From: Silurus meridionalis
Lineage: Eukaryota; Chordata; Actinopteri; Siluriformes; Siluridae
Direction: 5' to 3'
Assembly: GCF_014805685.1 (NCBI RefSeq)
Contig: NC_060893.1
Location: forward strand, 11,871,273-11,935,272
Length of the DNA: 64,000 bases
This document shows, piece by piece, positions 1 to 14,400 of the stretch (positions are counted from its first letter, which is position 1; each line of letters opens with the position of its first letter). The notes below the pieces were generated by a model that searched no databases, was not told the origin of the DNA, and saw only the letters and a list, made by a program, of their open reading frames with translations. A program made the translations under genes and the position numbers.

Positions 1-428
1 AGTCTTGTACAAGCAGTCAATAAGCCTAATGAACCAGCATGGCTATTAAAAGTAGGCCAAACAAGTTTTAAAAAAAAAGACAAATAAATAAAGCAATCAT
101 TTAAACAGGTCTCTCTCATTAACAAATCGATTTACATATTAATATCACAAAGTACACAAACAATTATATTAAAAAATAAAAATAAAAATACTACCATGCC
201 AATGCTGGGGCTTGAACCCACAACCAAGTGGGGACCTGCTGAACAGAAACCCTATGCTTTACCCACTGATCTATCAGATCTCCCTTGTGAAAGCAGTCAA
301 TAAGCCTAATGAACCAGCATGGCTTCTTTTCCATACTTCAACACTATGTAACTCATATTAAAAGTAGGCCAAACAAGTTTAAAAAAAAAAGACAAATAAA
401 TAAAGCAATCTTTCAAACAGGTCTCCCT

Positions 429-560
429 AATTAAATAGAATAAATGCACTGAGCTATCAGATCTGCCTTGTGCAAGCAGTCAATAATTAAAAGTATTAAA
501 AGTAGGCCAAACAAGTTTAAAAAAAAAGACAAATAAATAAAGCAATCTTTCAAACAGGTT
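429..560. repeat. Shortened satellite monomer (marker copy 1)
   Basis: The junction AATTAAATAGAATAAATGCA followed by CTGAGC removes most of the tRNA-like block including the B box and leaves only the A-box end. It is followed by AATAATTAAAAGTATTAAAA, a second deletion. The first junction recurs at about 1497, 3811, 4573, 10974 and 11468, so it marks a higher-order repeat unit. Confidence 0.85.
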
Positions 561-1261
561 TCTCTAATTAACAAATCGATTTACAGATTAATATCACAAA
601 GTAGACAAACTATTATATTTAAAAATAAATAAATAAATGCTACAATGCCAAAGCTGGGGCTTGAACCCAGAACCTTGTGGGGACCTTCTGACCAGTAAAC
701 CTATGCTTTAGCCACTGAGCTATCAGATCTGTCTTGTACAAGCAGTCAATAAGCCTAATGAACCAGCATGGTTTCTTTTCCATACTTCAACACTATGTAA
801 CTCATATTAAAAGTAGGCCAAACAAGTTAAAAAAAGAGAATTAAATAAAGCAATCTTTCAAACAGGTCTCTTTAATTAACAAATCGATTTACATATTAAT
901 ATCACAAAGTAGACAAACTATTATATTTAAAAATAAAAATAACAATACTACCATGCCAACGCTGGGGCTTGAACCAACAACCAAGTGGGGACCTGCTGAA
1001 CAGAAACCCTATGCTTTACCCACTGAGCTATCAGATCTGCCTTGTGCAAGCAGTCAATAAGCCTAATGAACCAGCATGGCTTCTTTTCCATACTTCAACA
1101 CTATGTAACTCATATTAAAAGTAGGCCAAACAAGTTAAAAAAAAAAGACAAATAAATAAAGCAATCTTTCAAACAGGTCTCCCTAATTAACAAATCGATT
1201 TACATATTAATATCACAAAGTAGACAAACAATTATATTAAAAAATAAAAATAAAAATACTA

Positions 1262-1350
1262 CCATGCCAATGCTGGGGCTTGAACCCACAACCAAGTGGG
1301 GACCTGCTGAACAGAAACCCTATGCTTTACCCACTGATCTATCAGATCTC
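1262..1350 (-). repeat. Representative tRNA-like module (one of ~72)
   Basis: On the minus strand this copy has a B box, GGTTCAAGCCC, which fits GWTCRANNC. The A-box form in most copies is TAGCTCAGTGGG, a match to TRGCNNARYNGG; this copy reads TAGATCAGTGGG. The boxes are about 43 nt apart, longer than in a class I tRNA. The D stem is partly pairable (GCTC with AAGC). The would-be acceptor strands, GATCTGA and a TTTGGC/ATTGGC-like 3' side, do not pair, so this is a decayed tRNA or SINE-head relic and not a working tRNA. Downstream on the minus strand comes ATTTTTATTTTTATTTTTT, which could end Pol III transcription. Confidence 0.8.
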
Positions 1351-3169
1351 CCTTGTGAAAGCAGTCAATAAGCCTAATGAACCAGCATGGCTTCTTTTCC
1401 ATACTTCAACACTATGTAACTCATATTAAAAGTAGGCCAAACAAGTTTAAAAAAAAAAGACAAATAAATAAAGCAATCTTTCAAACAGGTCTCCCTAATT
1501 AAATAGAATAAATGCACTGAGCTATCAGATCTGCCTTGTGCAAGCAGTCAATAATTAAAAGTATTAAAAGTAGGCCAAACAAGTTTAAAAAAAAAGACAA
1601 ATAAATAAAGCAATCTTTCAAACAGGTTTCTCTAATTAACAAATCGATTTACAGATTAATATCACAAAGTAGACAAACTATTATATTTAAAAAATAAATA
1701 AATAAATGCTACAATGCCAAAGCTGGGGCTTGAACCCAGAACCTTGTGGGGACCTTCTGACCAGTAAACCTATGCTTTAGCCACTGAGCTATCAGATCTG
1801 TCTTGTACAAGCAGTCAATAAGCCTAATGAACCAGCATGGTTTCTTTTCCATACTTCAACACTATGTAACTCATATTAAAAGTAGGCCAAACAAGTTAAA
1901 AAAAAAAGAGAATTAAATAAAGCAATCTTTCAAACAGGTCTCTCTAATTAACAAATCGATTTACATATTAATATCACAAAGTACACAAACAATTATATTT
2001 AAAAATAAAAATAACAATACTACCATGCCAACGCTGGGGCTTGAACCAACAACCAAGTGGGGACCTGCTGAACAGAAACCCTATGCTTTACCCACTGAGC
2101 TATCAGATCTGCCTTGTGCAAGCAGTCAATAAGCCTAATGAACCAGCATGGCTTCTTTTCCATACTTCAACACTATGTAACTCATATTAAAAGTAGGCCA
2201 AACAAGTTAAAAAAAAAAGACAAATAAATAAAGCAATCTTTCAAACAGGTCTCTCTAATTAACAAATCGATTTACATATTAATATCACAAAGTACACAAA
2301 CAATTATATTAAAAAATAAAAATAAAAATACTACCATGCCAATGCTGGGGCTTGAACCCACAACCAAGTGGGGACCTGCTGAACAGAAACCCTATGCTTT
2401 ACCCACTGAGCTATCAGATCTGCCTTGTTCAAGCAGTCAATAAGCCTAATTAACCAGCATGGCTTCTTTTCCATACTTCAACACTATGTAACTCATTAAA
2501 AGTAGACCAAACAAGTTTTTAAAAAAAAGACAAATAAATAAAGCAATCTTTTAAACAGGTCTCCCTAATTACAAATCTATTTACAGTTTAATATCACAAA
2601 GCAGACAAACTATTATATTTAATTAAAAAAAAAAAAAAAAAAAAAAAAAGGACTATCATGCCAATACTGGGGCTTGAACCCAAAACCTTGGGGGGACCTG
2701 CTGACTAGTAAACCTATGCTTTACCCACTGAGCTATCAGATCTGTCTTGGGCAAGCACTCAATAAGCCTAATGAACCAGCATGGGTTCTTTTCCATACTT
2801 CAGCACTATGTAACTCATTAAAAGTAGGCCAAGCAAGTTTAAAAAAAAAAGACAAATAAATAAAGCAATCTTTCAAACAGGTTTCTCTAATTAACAAATA
2901 GATTTACAGATTAATATCACAAAGTAGACAAACTATTACATTTCCAAAAAAAATAAATAAATGCTACAATGCCAAAGCTGGGGCTTGAACCAACAACCTT
3001 GTGGAGACCTGCTGGCCAGTAAACCTATGCTTTAACCACTGAGCTATCAGATCTGTTTTGTGCAAGCAGGCAATAAGCCTAATGAACCAGCATGGCTTCT
3101 TTTCCATACTTCAACACTATGTAACTCATATTAAAAGTAGGCCAAACAAGTTTTTAAAAAAAAGACAAA

Positions 3170-4560
3170 TAAATAAAGTAATCTTTTAAACAGGTCTCCC
3201 TAATGAACAAATCTATTTACAGTTTAATATCACAAAGCAGACAAACTATTATATTTAATTAAAAAAAAAAAAAAGTACTACCATGCCAATGCTGGGGCTT
3301 GAACCCACAACCAAGTGGGGACCTGCTGAACAGAAACCCTATGCTTTACCCACTGAGCTGTCAGATCTGCCTTCTGCAGCCAGTCAATAAGCCTAATGAA
3401 CCAGCATGGCTTCTTTTCCATACTTCAACACTATGTAACTCTTATTAAAAAATAGGCCAAACAAGTTTAAAAAAAAAAGACAAATAAATAAAGCAATCTT
3501 TCAAACAGGTCTCCCTAATTAACAAATCTATTTACAGTTTAATATCACAAAGCAGACAAACTATTATATTTAATAAAAAAATTAAAAATAAATAAAAATA
3601 AATGGTACAATGCCAAAGCTGGGGCTTGAACCCACAACCTTGTGGGGACCTGCTGACCAGTAAACCTATGCTTTAACCACTGAGCTATCAGATCAGTCTT
3701 GTACAAGCAGTCAATAAGCCTAATGAACCAGCATGGCTATTAAAAGTAGGCCAAACAAGTTTAAAAAAAAAAGACAAATAAATAAAGCAATCTTTCAAAC
3801 AGGTCTCCCTAATTAAATAGAATAAATGCACTGAGCTATCAGACCTGCCTTGTGCAAGGAGTCAATAATTAAAAGTATTAAAAGTAGGCCAAACAAGTTT
3901 AAAAAAAAAGACAAATAAATAAAGCAATCTTTCAAACAGGTTTCTCTAATTAACAAATCGATTTAAAGATTAATATCACAAAGTAGACAAACTATTAAAT
4001 TTAAAAAATAAATAAAGTAATGCTACGATGCCAAAGATGGGGCTTGAACCCACAACCTTGTGGGGACCTGCTGAACAGTAAACCTATGCTTTAACCACTG
4101 AGCTATCAGATCTGTCTTGTGCAAGCAGTCAATAAGCCTAATGAACCAGCATGGCTTCGTTTCCATATTTCAACACTGTGTAACTCATATTAAAAGTAGG
4201 CCAAACAAGTAAAAAAAAAAAGACAAATAAATAAAGCAATCTTTTAAACAGGTCTCTCTCATTAACAAATCGATTTACATATTAATATCACAAAGTACAC
4301 AAACAATTATATTAAAAAATAAAAATAAAAATACTACCATGCCAATGCTGGGGCTTGAACCCAACAACCAAGTGGGGACCTGCTGAACAGAAACCCTATG
4401 CTTTACCCACTGATCTGTCAGATCTCCCTTGTGCAAGCAGTCAATAAGCCTAATTAACCAGCATGGCTTCTTTTCCATACTTCAACACTATGTAACTCAT
4501 ATTAAAAGTAGGCCAAACAAGTTTTTAAAAAAAAGACAAATAAATAAAGCAATCTTTCAA
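3170..4560. repeat. Array block duplicated at ~10,010-11,455
   Basis: Private variants are shared with the block near 10,010: AAATAAAGTAATCTTTTAAA at 3171 and 10011 (offset 6840), the unusual CTGCCTTCTGCA near 3368 and 10208, and GATCAGTCTTGTACAAGCAG at 3691 and 10854 (offset 7163). The 323-bp change in offset equals one extra monomer in the right-hand copy. Confidence 0.8.
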
Positions 4561-7500
4561 ACAGGTCTCCCTAATTAAATAGAATAAATGCACTGAGCTA
4601 TCAGATCTGCCTTGTGCAAGCAGTCAATAATGAAAAGTATTAAAAGTAGGCCAAACAAGTTTAAAAAAAAGACAAATAAATAAAGCAATCTTTCAAACAG
4701 GTTTCTCTAATTAACAAATCGATTTACAGATTAATATCACAAAGTAGACAAACTATTATATTTAAAAAATAAATAAATAAATGCTACAATGCCAAAGCTG
4801 GGGCTTGAACCCACAACCTTGTGGGGACCTTCTGACCAGTAAACCTATGCTTTAGCCACTGAGCTATCAGATCTGTCTTGTACAAGCAGTCAATAAGCCT
4901 AATGAACCAGCATGGTTTCTTTTCCATACTTCAACACTATGTAACTCATATTAAAAGTAGGCCAAACAAGTTAAAAAAAAAAGAGAATTAAATAAAGCAA
5001 TCTTTCAAACAGGTCTCTCTAATTAACAAATCGATTTACATATTAATATCACAAAGTACACAAACAATTATATTTAAAAATAAAAATAACAACACTACCA
5101 TGCCAACGCTGGGGCTTGAACCAACAACCAAGTGGGGACCTGCTGAACAGAAACCCTATGCTTTACCCACTGAGCTATCAGATCTGCCTTGTGCAAGCAG
5201 TCAATAAGCCTAATGAACCAGCATGGCTTCTTTTCCATACTTCAACACTATGTAACTCATATTAAAAGTAGGCCAAACAAGTTAAAAAAAAAAGACAAAT
5301 AAATAAAGCAATCTTTCAAACAGGTCTCCCTAATTAACAAATCTATTTACATATTAATATCACAAAGTACACAAACAATTATATTAAAAAATAAAAATAA
5401 AAATACTACCATGCCAATGATGGGGCTTGAACCAACAACCAAGCGGGGACCTGCTGAACAGAAACCCTATGCTTTACCCACTGAGGTATCAGATCTGGCT
5501 TGTACAAGCAGTCAATAAGCCTAATTAACCAGCATGGCTTCTTTTCCATACTTCAACACTATGTAACTCATTAAAAGTAGACCAAACAAGTTTTTAAAAA
5601 AAAGACAAATAAATAAAGCAATCTTTTAAACAGGTCTCCCTAATTACAAATCTATTTACAGTTTAATATCACAAAGCAGACAAACTATTATAATCAATTA
5701 ATTAAAAAAAAAAGAAATGCTACGATGCCAAAGCTGGGGCTTGAACCCACAACCTTGTGGGGACCTGCTGAACAGAAACCCTATGCTTTACCCACTGAGC
5801 TATCAGATCTGGCTTGTACAAGCAGTCAATAAGCCTAATTAACCAGCATGGCTTCTTTTCCATACTTCAACACTATGTAACTCATTAAAAGTAGACCAAA
5901 CAAGTTTTTAAAAAAAAGACAAATAAATAAAGCAATCTTTTAAACAGGTCTCCCTAATTACAAATCTATTTACAGTTTAATATCACAAAGCAGACAAACT
6001 ATTATAATCAATTAATTAAAAAAAAAAAAAAAAAAAAAAAAAGGACTATCATGCCAATGCTGGGGCTTGAACCCAAAACCTTGGGGGGACCTGCTGACTA
6101 GTAAACCTATGCTTTACCCACTGAGCTATCAGATCTGTCTTGGGCAAGCAGTCAATAAGCCTAATGAACCAGCATGGGTTCTTTTCCATACTTCAACACT
6201 ATGTAACTCATATTAAAAGTAGGCCAAGCAAGTTTAAAAAAAAAAGACCAATAAATAAAGCAATCTTTCAAACAAGTCTCCCTAATTAACAAATCTATTT
6301 ACAGTTTAATATCACAAAGCAGACAAACAATTATATTAAAAAAATAAAAATAAAAATACTACCATGGCAAAGCTGGGGCTTGAACCAACAACCAAGTTGG
6401 GACCTGCTGAACAGAAAGCCTATGCTTTACCCACTGAGCTATCAGATCTGCCTTGGGCAAGCAGTCAATAAGCCTAATGAACCAGCATGGCTTCTTTTCC
6501 ATACTTCAACACTATGTCACTCATATTAAAAGTAGGCCAAACAAGTTTAAAAAAAAAAGACAAATAAATAAAGCAATCTTTCAAAAAGGTTTCTCTAATT
6601 AACAAATCGATTTACAGATTAATATCACAAAGTAGACAAACTATTATATTTCCAAAAAAAATAAAAAATGCTATGATGCCAAAGCTGGGGCTTGAACCCA
6701 CGACCTTGTGGGGACCTGCTGACCAGTAAACCTATGCTTTAACCACTGAGCTATCAGATCTGTCTTATGAAGGCAGTCAATAAGCCTAATGAACCAGCAT
6801 GGCTTCTTTTCCATACTTCAACACTATGTAACTCATATTAAAAGTAGGCCAAACAAGTTAAAAAAAAAAAGACAAATAAATAAAGCAATCTTTTAAACAG
6901 GTCTCCCTAATTAACAAATCTATTTACAGTTTAATATTACAAAGCAGACAAACTATTATATTTAATTAAAAAAAAAAGTACTGCCATACCAATGCTGGGG
7001 CTTGCACCCACAACCTTGTGGGGACCTGCTGACCAGTAAACCTATGCTTCACCCAATGAGCTATCGGATCTGTCTTAAGCAAGCAGTCAATAAGCCTAAT
7101 GAACCAGCATGGCTTCTTTTCCATACTTCAACACTATGTCACTCATATTAAAAGTAGGCCAAACAAGTTTAAAAAAAAAAGACAAATAAATAAAGCAATC
7201 TTTCAAACAGGTTTCTCTAATTAACAAATCGATTTACAGATTAATATCACAAAGTAGACAAACTATTATATTTCCAAAAAAAATAAAAAATGCTACAATG
7301 CCAAAGCTGGGGCTTGAACCCACAACCTTGTGGGGACCTGCTGACCAGTAAACCTATGCTTTAACCACTGAGCTATCAGATCTGTCTTGCGCAAGCAGTC
7401 AATAAGCCTAATGAACCAGCATGGCTTCTTTTCCATACTTCAACACTATGTAACTCATATTAAAAGTAGGCCAAACAAGTTAAAAAAAAAAAGACAAATA

Positions 7501-10009
7501 AATAAAGCAATCTTTTAAACAGGTCTTTTAATTAACAAATAGATTTACAGTTTAATATTACAAAGTAGACAAACTATTATATTTAATTAAAAAAAAAAGT
7601 ACTGCCATACCAATGCTGGGACTTGCACCCACAACCTTGTGGGGACCTGCTGACCAGTAAACCTATGCTTCACCCAATGAGCTATCGGATCTGTCTTAAG
7701 CAAGCAGTCAATAAGCCTAATGAACCAGCATGGCTTCTTTTCCATACTTCAACACTATGTAACTCATATTAAAAATAGTCCAAACAAGTTAAAAAAAAAA
7801 AAGACAAATAAATAAAGCAATCTTTTAAACAGGTCTCCCTAATTAACAAATCTATTTACAGTTTAATATTACACAAGCAGACAAACTATTATATTTAATT
7901 AAAAAAAAAAAAAAAAAAAAGTACTACAATGCCAATGCAGGGGCTTGAACCCACAACCTTGTGGGGACCTGCTTGACCAGTAAACCTATGCTTTACCCAC
8001 TGAGCTATCAGATCTGTCTTGAGCAAGCAGTCAATAAGCCTAATGAACCAGCATGGCTTCTTTTCCATACTTCAACACTATGTAACTCATATTAAAAATA
8101 GTCCAAACAAGTTAAAAAAAAAAAAGACAAATAAATAAAGCAATCTTTTAAACAGGTCTCCTAATTAACAAATCTAGATTTACAGTTTAATATTACACAA
8201 GCAGACAAACTATTATATTTAATTAAAAAAAAAAAAAAGTACTACCATGCCAATGCTGGGGCTTGAACCCACAACCTTGTGGGGACCTGCTTGACCAGTA
8301 AACCTATGCTTTACCCACTGAGCTATCAGATCTGTCTTGAGCAAGCAGTCAATAAGCCTAATGAACCAGCATGGCTTCATTTCCATACTTCAACACTATG
8401 TAACTCATATTAAAAGTAGGCCAAACAAGTTTAAAAAAAAAAGACAAATAAATAAAGCAATCTTTCAAACAGGTTTCTCTAATTAACAAATCGATTTACA
8501 GGTTAATATCACAAAGTAGACAAACTATTATATTTCCAAAAAAAAAAAAAAAATCCTACGATGCCAAAGCTGGGGCTTGAACCCACAACCTTGTGTGGAC
8601 CTGCTGACCAGTAAAACTATGCTTTAACCACTGAGCTATCAGATCTGTCTGATGAACGCAGTCAATAAGCCTAATGAACCAGCATGGCTTCTTTTCCACA
8701 CTTCAATACTATGTAACTCATATTAAAAGTAGGCCAAACAAGTTTTTAAAAAAAGACAAATAAATAAAGCAATCTTTTTAACAGGTCTCTCTAATTAACA
8801 AATCGATTTACAGATTAATATCACAAAGTAGACAAACTATTTTATTTAAAAAAAATTAAAAAACTACCACACCAATGCTGGGGGTTGAACCCACAACTAT
8901 GTGGGGACCTGCTGACCAGAAACCCTATGCTTTCCCCACTGAGCTATCAGATCTGTCTGGTGCAAGCAGTCAATAAGCCTAATGAACCAGCATGGCTTCT
9001 TTTCCATACTTCAACACTATGTAACTCATATTAAAAGTAGGCCAAACAAGTTTTTAAAAAAAAGACAAATAAATAAAGCAATCTTTCAAACAGGTCTCCC
9101 TAATTAACAAATCTATTTACAGTTTAATATCACAAAGCAGACAAACTATTATATTTAATAAAATAAAAAAAAAAGTACTACTATGCCAATGATGGGGCTT
9201 GAACCCACAACCTTGTGGGGACCTGCTGACCAGTAAACCGATGCTTTACCCACTGAGCTATCAGATCTGTCTTGTGCAAGCAGTCAATAAGCCTAATAAC
9301 CCAGCATAGCTTGTTTTCCATGCCTCAACACTATGTGACTCATATTAAAAGTAGGCAAAACTAGTTTAAAAAAAAAGACAAATAAATAAAGCAATCTTTC
9401 AAACAGGTCTCCCTAATTAACAAATCTATTTACAGTTTAATATCACAAAGCAGACAAACTATTATATTTAATAAAAAAAAAAAGAAAAAGTACTACCATG
9501 CCAACGCTGGGGCTTGAACCCATAACCTTGTGGGGACCTGCTGACCAGTAAACCTACACTTTACCCACTGAGCTATAAGATCTGTCTTATGAACGCAGTC
9601 AATACGCCTAATGAACCAGCATGGCTTCTTTTCCACACTTCAATACTATGTAACTCATATTAAAAGTAGGGCAAACAAGTTTTTAAAAAAAGACAAATAA
9701 ATAAAGCAATCTTTTAAACAGTTCTCCCTAATTAACAAATCTATTTACAGATTAATATCACAAAGTAGACAAACTATCATATTTAAAAAATAAATAAATA
9801 AATGCTACGATGCCAAAGCTGGGGCTTGAACCAACAACCTTGTGGGGACCTGCTGGCCAGTAAACCTACACTTTACCCACTGAGCTATAAGATCTGTCTT
9901 ATGAACGCAGTCAATACGCCTAATGAACCAGCATGGCTTCTTTTCCACAATTCAATACTATGTAACTCATATTAAAAGTAGGCCAAACACGTTTTTAAAA
10001 AAAGACAAA

Positions 10010-11455
10010 TAAATAAAGTAATCTTTTAAACAGGTCTCCCTAATGAACAAATCTATTTACAGTTTAATATCACAAAGCAGACAAACTATTATATTTAATT
10101 AAAAAAAAAAAAAAGTACTACCATGCCAATGCTGGGGCTTGAACCCACAACCAAGTGGGGACCTGCTGAACAGAAACCCTATGCTTTACCCACTGAGCTG
10201 TCAGATCTGCCTTCTGCAACCAGTCAATAAGCCTAATGAACCAGCATGGCTTCTTTTCCATACTTCAACACTATGTAACTCTTATTAAAAGTAGGCCAAA
10301 CAAGTTAAAAAAAAAAAGACAAATAAATAAAGCAATCTTTCAAACAGGTCTCCCTAATTAACAAATCTATTTACAGTTTAATATCACAAAGCAGACAAAC
10401 TATTATATTTAATAAAAAAATTAAAAATAAATAAAATAAATGGTACAATGCCAAAGCTGGGGCTTGAACCCACAACCAAGTGGGGACCTGCTGACCAGTA
10501 AACCTATGCTTTACCCACTGAGCTGTCAGATCTGCCTTCTGCAACCAGTCAATAAGCCTAATGAACCAGCATGGCTTCTTTTCCATACTTCAACACTATG
10601 TAACTCTTATTAAAAGTAGGCCAAACAAGTTAAAAAAAAAAGACAAATAAATAAAGCAATCTTTCAAACAGGTCTCCCTAATTAACAAATCTATTTACAG
10701 TTTAATATCACAAAGCAGACAAACTATTATATTTAATAAAAAAATTAAAAATAAATAAAAATAAATGGTACAATGCCAAAGCTGGGGCTTGAACCCACAA
10801 CCTTGTGGGGACCTGCTGACCAGTAAACCTATGCTTTAACCACTGAGCTATCAGATCAGTCTTGTACAAGCAGTCAATAAGCCTAATGAACCAGCATGGC
10901 TATTAAAAGTAGGCCAAACAAGTTTAAAAAAAAAAGACAAATAAATAAAGCAATCTTTCAAACAGGTCTCCCTAATTAAATAGAATAAATGCACTGAGCT
11001 ATCAGACCTGTCTTGTGCAAGCAGTCAATAAGCCTAATGAACCAGCATGGCTTCTTTTCCATATTTCAACACTGTGTAACTCATATTAAAAGTAGGCCAA
11101 ACAAGTAAAAAAAAAAAGACAAATAAATAAAGCAATCTTTTAAACAGGTCTCTCTCATTAACAAATCGATTTACATATTAATATCACAAAGTACACAAAC
11201 AATTATATTAAAAAATAAAAATAAAAATACGACCATACCAATGCTGGGGCTTGAAACCACAACCAAGTGGGGACCGGCTGAACAGAAACCCGATGCTTTA
11301 CCCACTGATCTGTCAGATCTCCCTTGTGCAAGCAGTCAATAAGCCTAATGAACCAGCATGGCTTCTTTTCCATACTTCAACACTATGTAACTCATATTAA
11401 AAGTAGGCCAAACAAGTTTAAAAAAAAAAGACAAATAAATAAAGCAATCTTTCAA
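10010..11455. repeat. Right-hand copy of the duplicated array block
   Basis: This is the partner of the block near 3,170-4,560. It contains one additional monomer around 10,450-10,785 that is nearly identical to its neighbour and looks like a later single-monomer duplication. Confidence 0.78.
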
Positions 11456-14400
11456 ACAGGTCTCCCTAATTAAATAGAATAAATGCACTGAGCTATCAGA
11501 TCTGCCTTGTGCAAGCAGTCAATAATTAAAAGTATTAAAAGTAGGCCAAACAAGTTTAAAAAAAAAGACAAATAAATAAAGCAATCTTTCAAACAGGTTT
11601 CTCTAATTAACAAATCGATTTAAAGATTAATATCACAAAGTAGACAAACTATTATATTTAAACAATAAATAAATAAATGCTACAATGCCAAAGCTGGGGC
11701 TTGAACCCACAACCTTGTGGGGACCTTCTGACCAGTAAACCTATGCTTTAGCCACTGAGCTATCAGATCTGTCTTGTACAAGCAGTCAATAAGCCTAATG
11801 AACCAGCATGGTTTCTTTTCCATACTTCAACACTATGTAACTCATATTAAAAGTAGGCCAAACAAGTTAAAAAAAAAGAGAATTGAATAAAGCAATCTTT
11901 CAAACAGGTCTCTCTAATTAACAAATCGATTTACATATTAATATCACAAAGTACACAAACAATTATATTTAAAAATAAAAATAACAATACTACCATGCCA
12001 ACGCTGGGGTTTGAACCCACAACCAAGTGGGGACCTGCTGAACAGAAACCCTATGCTTTAGCCACTGAGCTATCAGATCTGCCTTGTGCAAGCAGTCAAT
12101 AAGCCTAATGAACCAGCATGGCTTCTTTTCCATACTTCAACACTATGTAACTCATATTAAAAGTAGGCCAAACAAGTTAAAAAAAAAAGACAAATAAATA
12201 AAGCAATCTTTCAAACAGGTCTCTCTAATTAACAAATCGATTTACAGATTAATATCACAAAGTACACAAACAATTATATTAAAAAATAAAAATAAAAATA
12301 CTACCATGCCAATGCTGGGGCTTGAACCCACAACCTTGTGGGGACCTGCTGAACAGAAACCCTATGCTTTACCCACTGAGTTATCAGATCTGGCTTGTAC
12401 AAGCAGTCAATAAGCCTAATTAACCAGCATGGCTTCTTTTCCATACTTCAACACTATGTAACTCATATTAAAAGTAGGCCAAACAAGTCTTTAAAAAAAA
12501 GACAAATAAATAAAGCAATCTTTCAAAAAAGTCTCTCTAATTAACAAATCGATTTACAGATTAATATCACAAAGTAGACAAACTATTATATTTCCAAAAA
12601 AAAAAAAAAATGCTACGAGGCCAATGCTGGGGCTTGAACCCACAACCAAGTGGGGACCTGCTGAACAGAAACCCTATGCTTTACCCACTGAGCTATCTGA
12701 TCTGCCGTGCGCAAGCAGTCAATAAGCCTAATGAACCAGCATGGCTTCTTTTCCATACTTCAACACTATGTAACTCATATTAAAAGTAGGCCAAACAAGT
12801 TTAAAAAAAAAAGACTAATAAATAAAGCAGTCCTTCAAACAGGTTTCTCTAATTAACAAATCGATTTACAGATTAATATCACAAAGTAGACAAACTATTA
12901 TATTTCCAAAAAAAATAAAAAATGCTACGATGCCAAAGCTGGGGCTTGAACCCACAAACTTGTGGGGAACTGCTGACAAGTAAACCTATGCTTTAACCAC
13001 TGACCTATCAGATCTGTCTTGTGCAAGCAGTCAATAAGCCTAATGAACCAGCATGGCTTCTTTTCCATACTTCAACACTATGTAACTCATATTAAAAGTA
13101 GGCCAAACAAGTTAAAAAAAAAAAAGACAAATAAATAAAGCAATCTTTTAAACAGGTCTACCTAATTAACAAATCTATTTACAGTTTAATATTACAAAGC
13201 AGACAAACTATTATATTTAATTAAAAAAAAAAAAAAAAAAAAAAGGACTACCATGACAATGCTGGGGCTTGAACCCACAACCTTGTGGGGACCTGCTGAC
13301 CAGTAAACCTATGCTTTACCCACTGAGCTATCAGATCTGTCGTCAGCAAGCAGTCAATAAGCCTAATGAACCAGCATGGCTTCTTTTCCATACTTCAACA
13401 CTATGTAACTCATATTAAAAGTAGGCCAAACAAGTAAAAAAAATAAAGACAAATAAATAAAGCAATCTTTCAAACAGGTCTCTCTAATTAACAAATCGAT
13501 TTACATATTAATATCACAAAGTACACAAACAATTATATTAAAAAATAAAAACACTACCATGCCAATGCTGGGGCTTGAACCCACAACCTTGTGGGGACCT
13601 GCTGACCAGTAAACCTATGCGTTAACCACTGAGCTATCAGATCTGCATTGTACAAGCAGTCAATACGCCTAATGAACCAGCATGGCTTCTTTTCAATACT
13701 TCAACACTATGTAACTCATATTAAAAGTAGGCCAAACAAGTTAAAAAAAAAAGACAAATAAATAAAGCAATCTTTCAAACAGGTCTCTGTAATTAACAAA
13801 TCGATTTACATATTAATATCACAAAGTACACAAACAATTATATTAAAAAATAAAAATAAAAATACTACCATGCCAATGGTGGGGCTTGAACCCACAACCA
13901 AGTGGGGACCTGCTGAACAGAAACCCTATGCTTTACCCACTGAGCTATCAGATCTGCCTTGGGCAAGCAGTCAATAAGCCTAATGAACCAGCATGGGTTC
14001 TTTTCCATACTTCAACACTATGTAACTCATAGAAAAGTAGGCCAAACAAGTTTTTAAAAAAAAGACAAATAAATAAAGCAATCTTTCAAACAGGTTTCTC
14101 TAATTAACAAATCGATTTACAGATTAATATCACAAAGTAGACAAACTATTATATTTCCAAAAAAAATAAAAAATGCTACGATGCCAAAGCTGGGGCTTGA
14201 ACCCACAACCTTGTGGGGACCTGCTGATCAGTAAACCTATGCTTTACCCACTGAGCTATCAGATCTGTTTTGGGCAAGCAGTCAATAAGCCTAATGAACC
14301 AGCATGGCTTCTTTTCCATACTTCAACACTATGTAACTCATATTAAAAGTAGGCCAAACAAGTTTTTTAAAAAAAAGACAAATAAATAAAGCAATCTTTC

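Larger units (their letters stand above)
429..2560. repeat. Two adjacent ~1.07-kb higher-order repeat units
   Basis: The shortened-monomer junctions at 429 and 1497 lie 1068 bp apart. Linked diagnostic variants repeat at the same offset: CACTGATCTATCAGATCTCC at 265 and 1333, the CCCAGAACC head near 660 and 1730, and the CCAACAACC head near 970 and 2043. The unit is one shortened plus three full monomers. Related units follow the markers at 4573 and 11468. The right boundary is approximate. Confidence 0.8.

Noticed and set aside
4275..10586. Similar minus-strand frames starting MEKKPCW at 4,275-4,478 and 10,371-10,586
   Set aside because: They are the same stretch of the satellite monomer read through the tRNA-like block. 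Stops and frameshifts interrupt the frame in nearly all other monomers, so it is chance coding.
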